DNA from: Cephalopachus bancanus
Lineage: Eukaryota; Chordata; Mammalia; Primates; Tarsiidae
Length of the DNA stretch: 64,000 nt
Direction: 5' to 3'
NCBI GenBank assembly: GCA_027257055.1
Contig: JAPVLO010000039.1
Span: 5,796,501-5,860,500, forward strand
In this document: positions 63,221 to 64,000 of the stretch, piece by piece
Position numbering within the stretch: position 1 is the first letter of the stretch
How the letters are laid out: every line of letters starts with the position of its first letter
Notes under the pieces: generated by a model
Database searches by the model: none
What the model was told of the DNA's origin: nothing
The model's input: only the letters and a program-made list of their open reading frames with translations
Program-made: the position numbers and the translations under genes

Positions 63221-63302
63221 TTTTTTTTTTTTTTTGGAAAGCAATATTTATTGAGAGAGAAGAAAAGCTCCCACAGTGGGAGGGGACCCAAGGGGGTTGC
63301 CC
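63221..63302 (-). mobile_element. Very short polyadenylated retroposon, copy 2
   Basis: Minus strand: starts GGCAACCCCC, has the hairpin CTCCCACTGTGGGAG, an AATAAA-containing segment (CTCTCAATAAATATTGC) and a poly(A) of 15. Same 5' boundary as copy 1. The right-hand target duplication is at 63303-63314, its partner at 62927-62938. Confidence 0.6.
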
Positions 63303-63769
63303 TAGAGATATCTTATACAGACAGTGGTGGAGGTGGGGTTCTGTGACTGGAGTAGCCACATGAAAGACATGGATCTGGGTTATTCCTGGTCCTTAGGACT
63401 CCATACTTGTCCAATTATGCAGCAGAGGCCTTGAAAGATGTAAGACTTGACTAAGAACTCATCATCTGCCCCTCTTCAAAAATCATTCTCTGAAAAAAAA
63501 AAAAAGGTAGTTCATGGAATTGTTTGAAGGGTTTTTGTTGTTGTTGTAAGGGATGGAGGTTTTTACAAAATTATTTTTGCAAAATAATTTACAATCTATT
63601 GGTAGAGCATGCTAAGAAAACTTTTTTCTTTTTTGGTGGGGGGCAGGGTGGATTTGTTTAAACAGGCCTCTGCCTGATGAAAGAATGGATGTTTTTGTGT
63701 TTCTTGAAAATCATTGTATTTTAATAAAAATAGCATCAGTTCTGAAGAAATGGTAAGGAAGACTGGATT

Positions 63770-63925
63770 GGGTTTCAACCCTGACACCAAATTTTGCTTG
63801 GACAAGTTATTTAATATCTTTGAGCCTTAGTTCTATTTCTGAGAAATGGGATGAGTATTAATATCTACTTCCTAGTGCCAGGAAGAATACATGTATGTTA
63901 CATGCTTGGTATTCTTTGCATTTAA
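63770..63925 (+). repeat. MIR-like fragment
   Basis: GACAAGTTATTTAATATCTT and GAGCCTTAGTTCTATTTCTG follow MIR order; diverged. Confidence 0.5.
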
Positions 63926-64000
63926 GCATTCAGTGAATGTGATCTTACAAAAATTATTGATTAATCCTGTTTGATAATAGTCAAGGGTTGATGAAGAAAG

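Larger units (their letters stand above)
49601..64000. other. Distal intergenic region, repeat-rich
   Basis: Alus of several ages, a mariner, a MaLR-type LTR, a Tigger-like element, MIRs and a short retroposon account for roughly a third of the stretch. In human the comparable region lies between SRL and ADCY9 and is a long gene-poor gap (map knowledge). Longer unique stretches (50.3-51.3, 51.8-53.0, 53.4-54.8, 55.4-56.3, 60.2-61.1 and 63.3-64.0 kb) show no exon I can support except the weak candidate near 55.2 kb described in the findings. Confidence 0.6.

Overview
This is primate nuclear DNA, with introns, dense 7SL-derived Alu SINEs, MIR, L1 3' ends, MaLR LTRs and an NRF1-type CpG island. 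The one gene identified with certainty is SRL (sarcalumenin, a sarcoplasmic-reticulum lumen protein of striated muscle). It lies on the + strand, with its ATG at 1453 and stop at 40688-40690. The younger Alu copies have a consensus that differs from the anthropoid, lemur and galago Alus I know: a GGCTCGGTGGCTCAGCC head, a GGCCGGGAGCGGCC right arm and a short deletion in the left arm. By exclusion I infer a tarsier (Carlito/Tarsius). This is inference and should be checked against repeat libraries.

Layout. 1-1408: upstream flank with an old L1 3' end split by an Alu monomer, then the SRL promoter with a TATA box at 1409-1417. 1453-40690: SRL in seven coding exons with canonical GT/AG junctions, every intron interrupting a codon after its first base. 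Intron 1 is about 27 kb and full of repeats. Exon 2 (28457-29619) is a large acidic cassette exon. Exons 3-7 encode an EHD/dynamin-like GTPase-type domain. Skipping exon 2 gives an intact reading frame of 473 codons, the length of the short (53-kDa class) sarcalumenin. Exon 2 itself is 1163 bases (3n+2) and carries a frameshift near 29401-29420, so the long acidic form ends early at 29521-29523 in this assembly.

40691 to about 43170: 3' untranslated region, free of young SINEs, ending at an AATAAA (43148-43153). 43170-48150: repeat-rich spacer, including a four-layer nest of Alus with a U2 snRNA fragment. 48190-49600: CpG island with NRF1 motifs and splice-donor-like sites pointing both ways, an orphan promoter with no gene I can name. 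49600-64000: repeat-rich DNA with no confidently coding exon.

I found no operon, CRISPR, prokaryotic or viral system. The features most worth follow-up are: the broken acidic cassette exon; two copies of a very short polyadenylated retroposon that resembles an LTR R region, both starting at the same base and both flanked by target-site duplications; two internally deleted mariner copies with matching inverted termini; the lineage-specific Alu stratigraphy with nested and tandem insertions; the U2 fragment; a duplicated segment in SRL introns 2 and 3; and the orphan CpG-island promoter.
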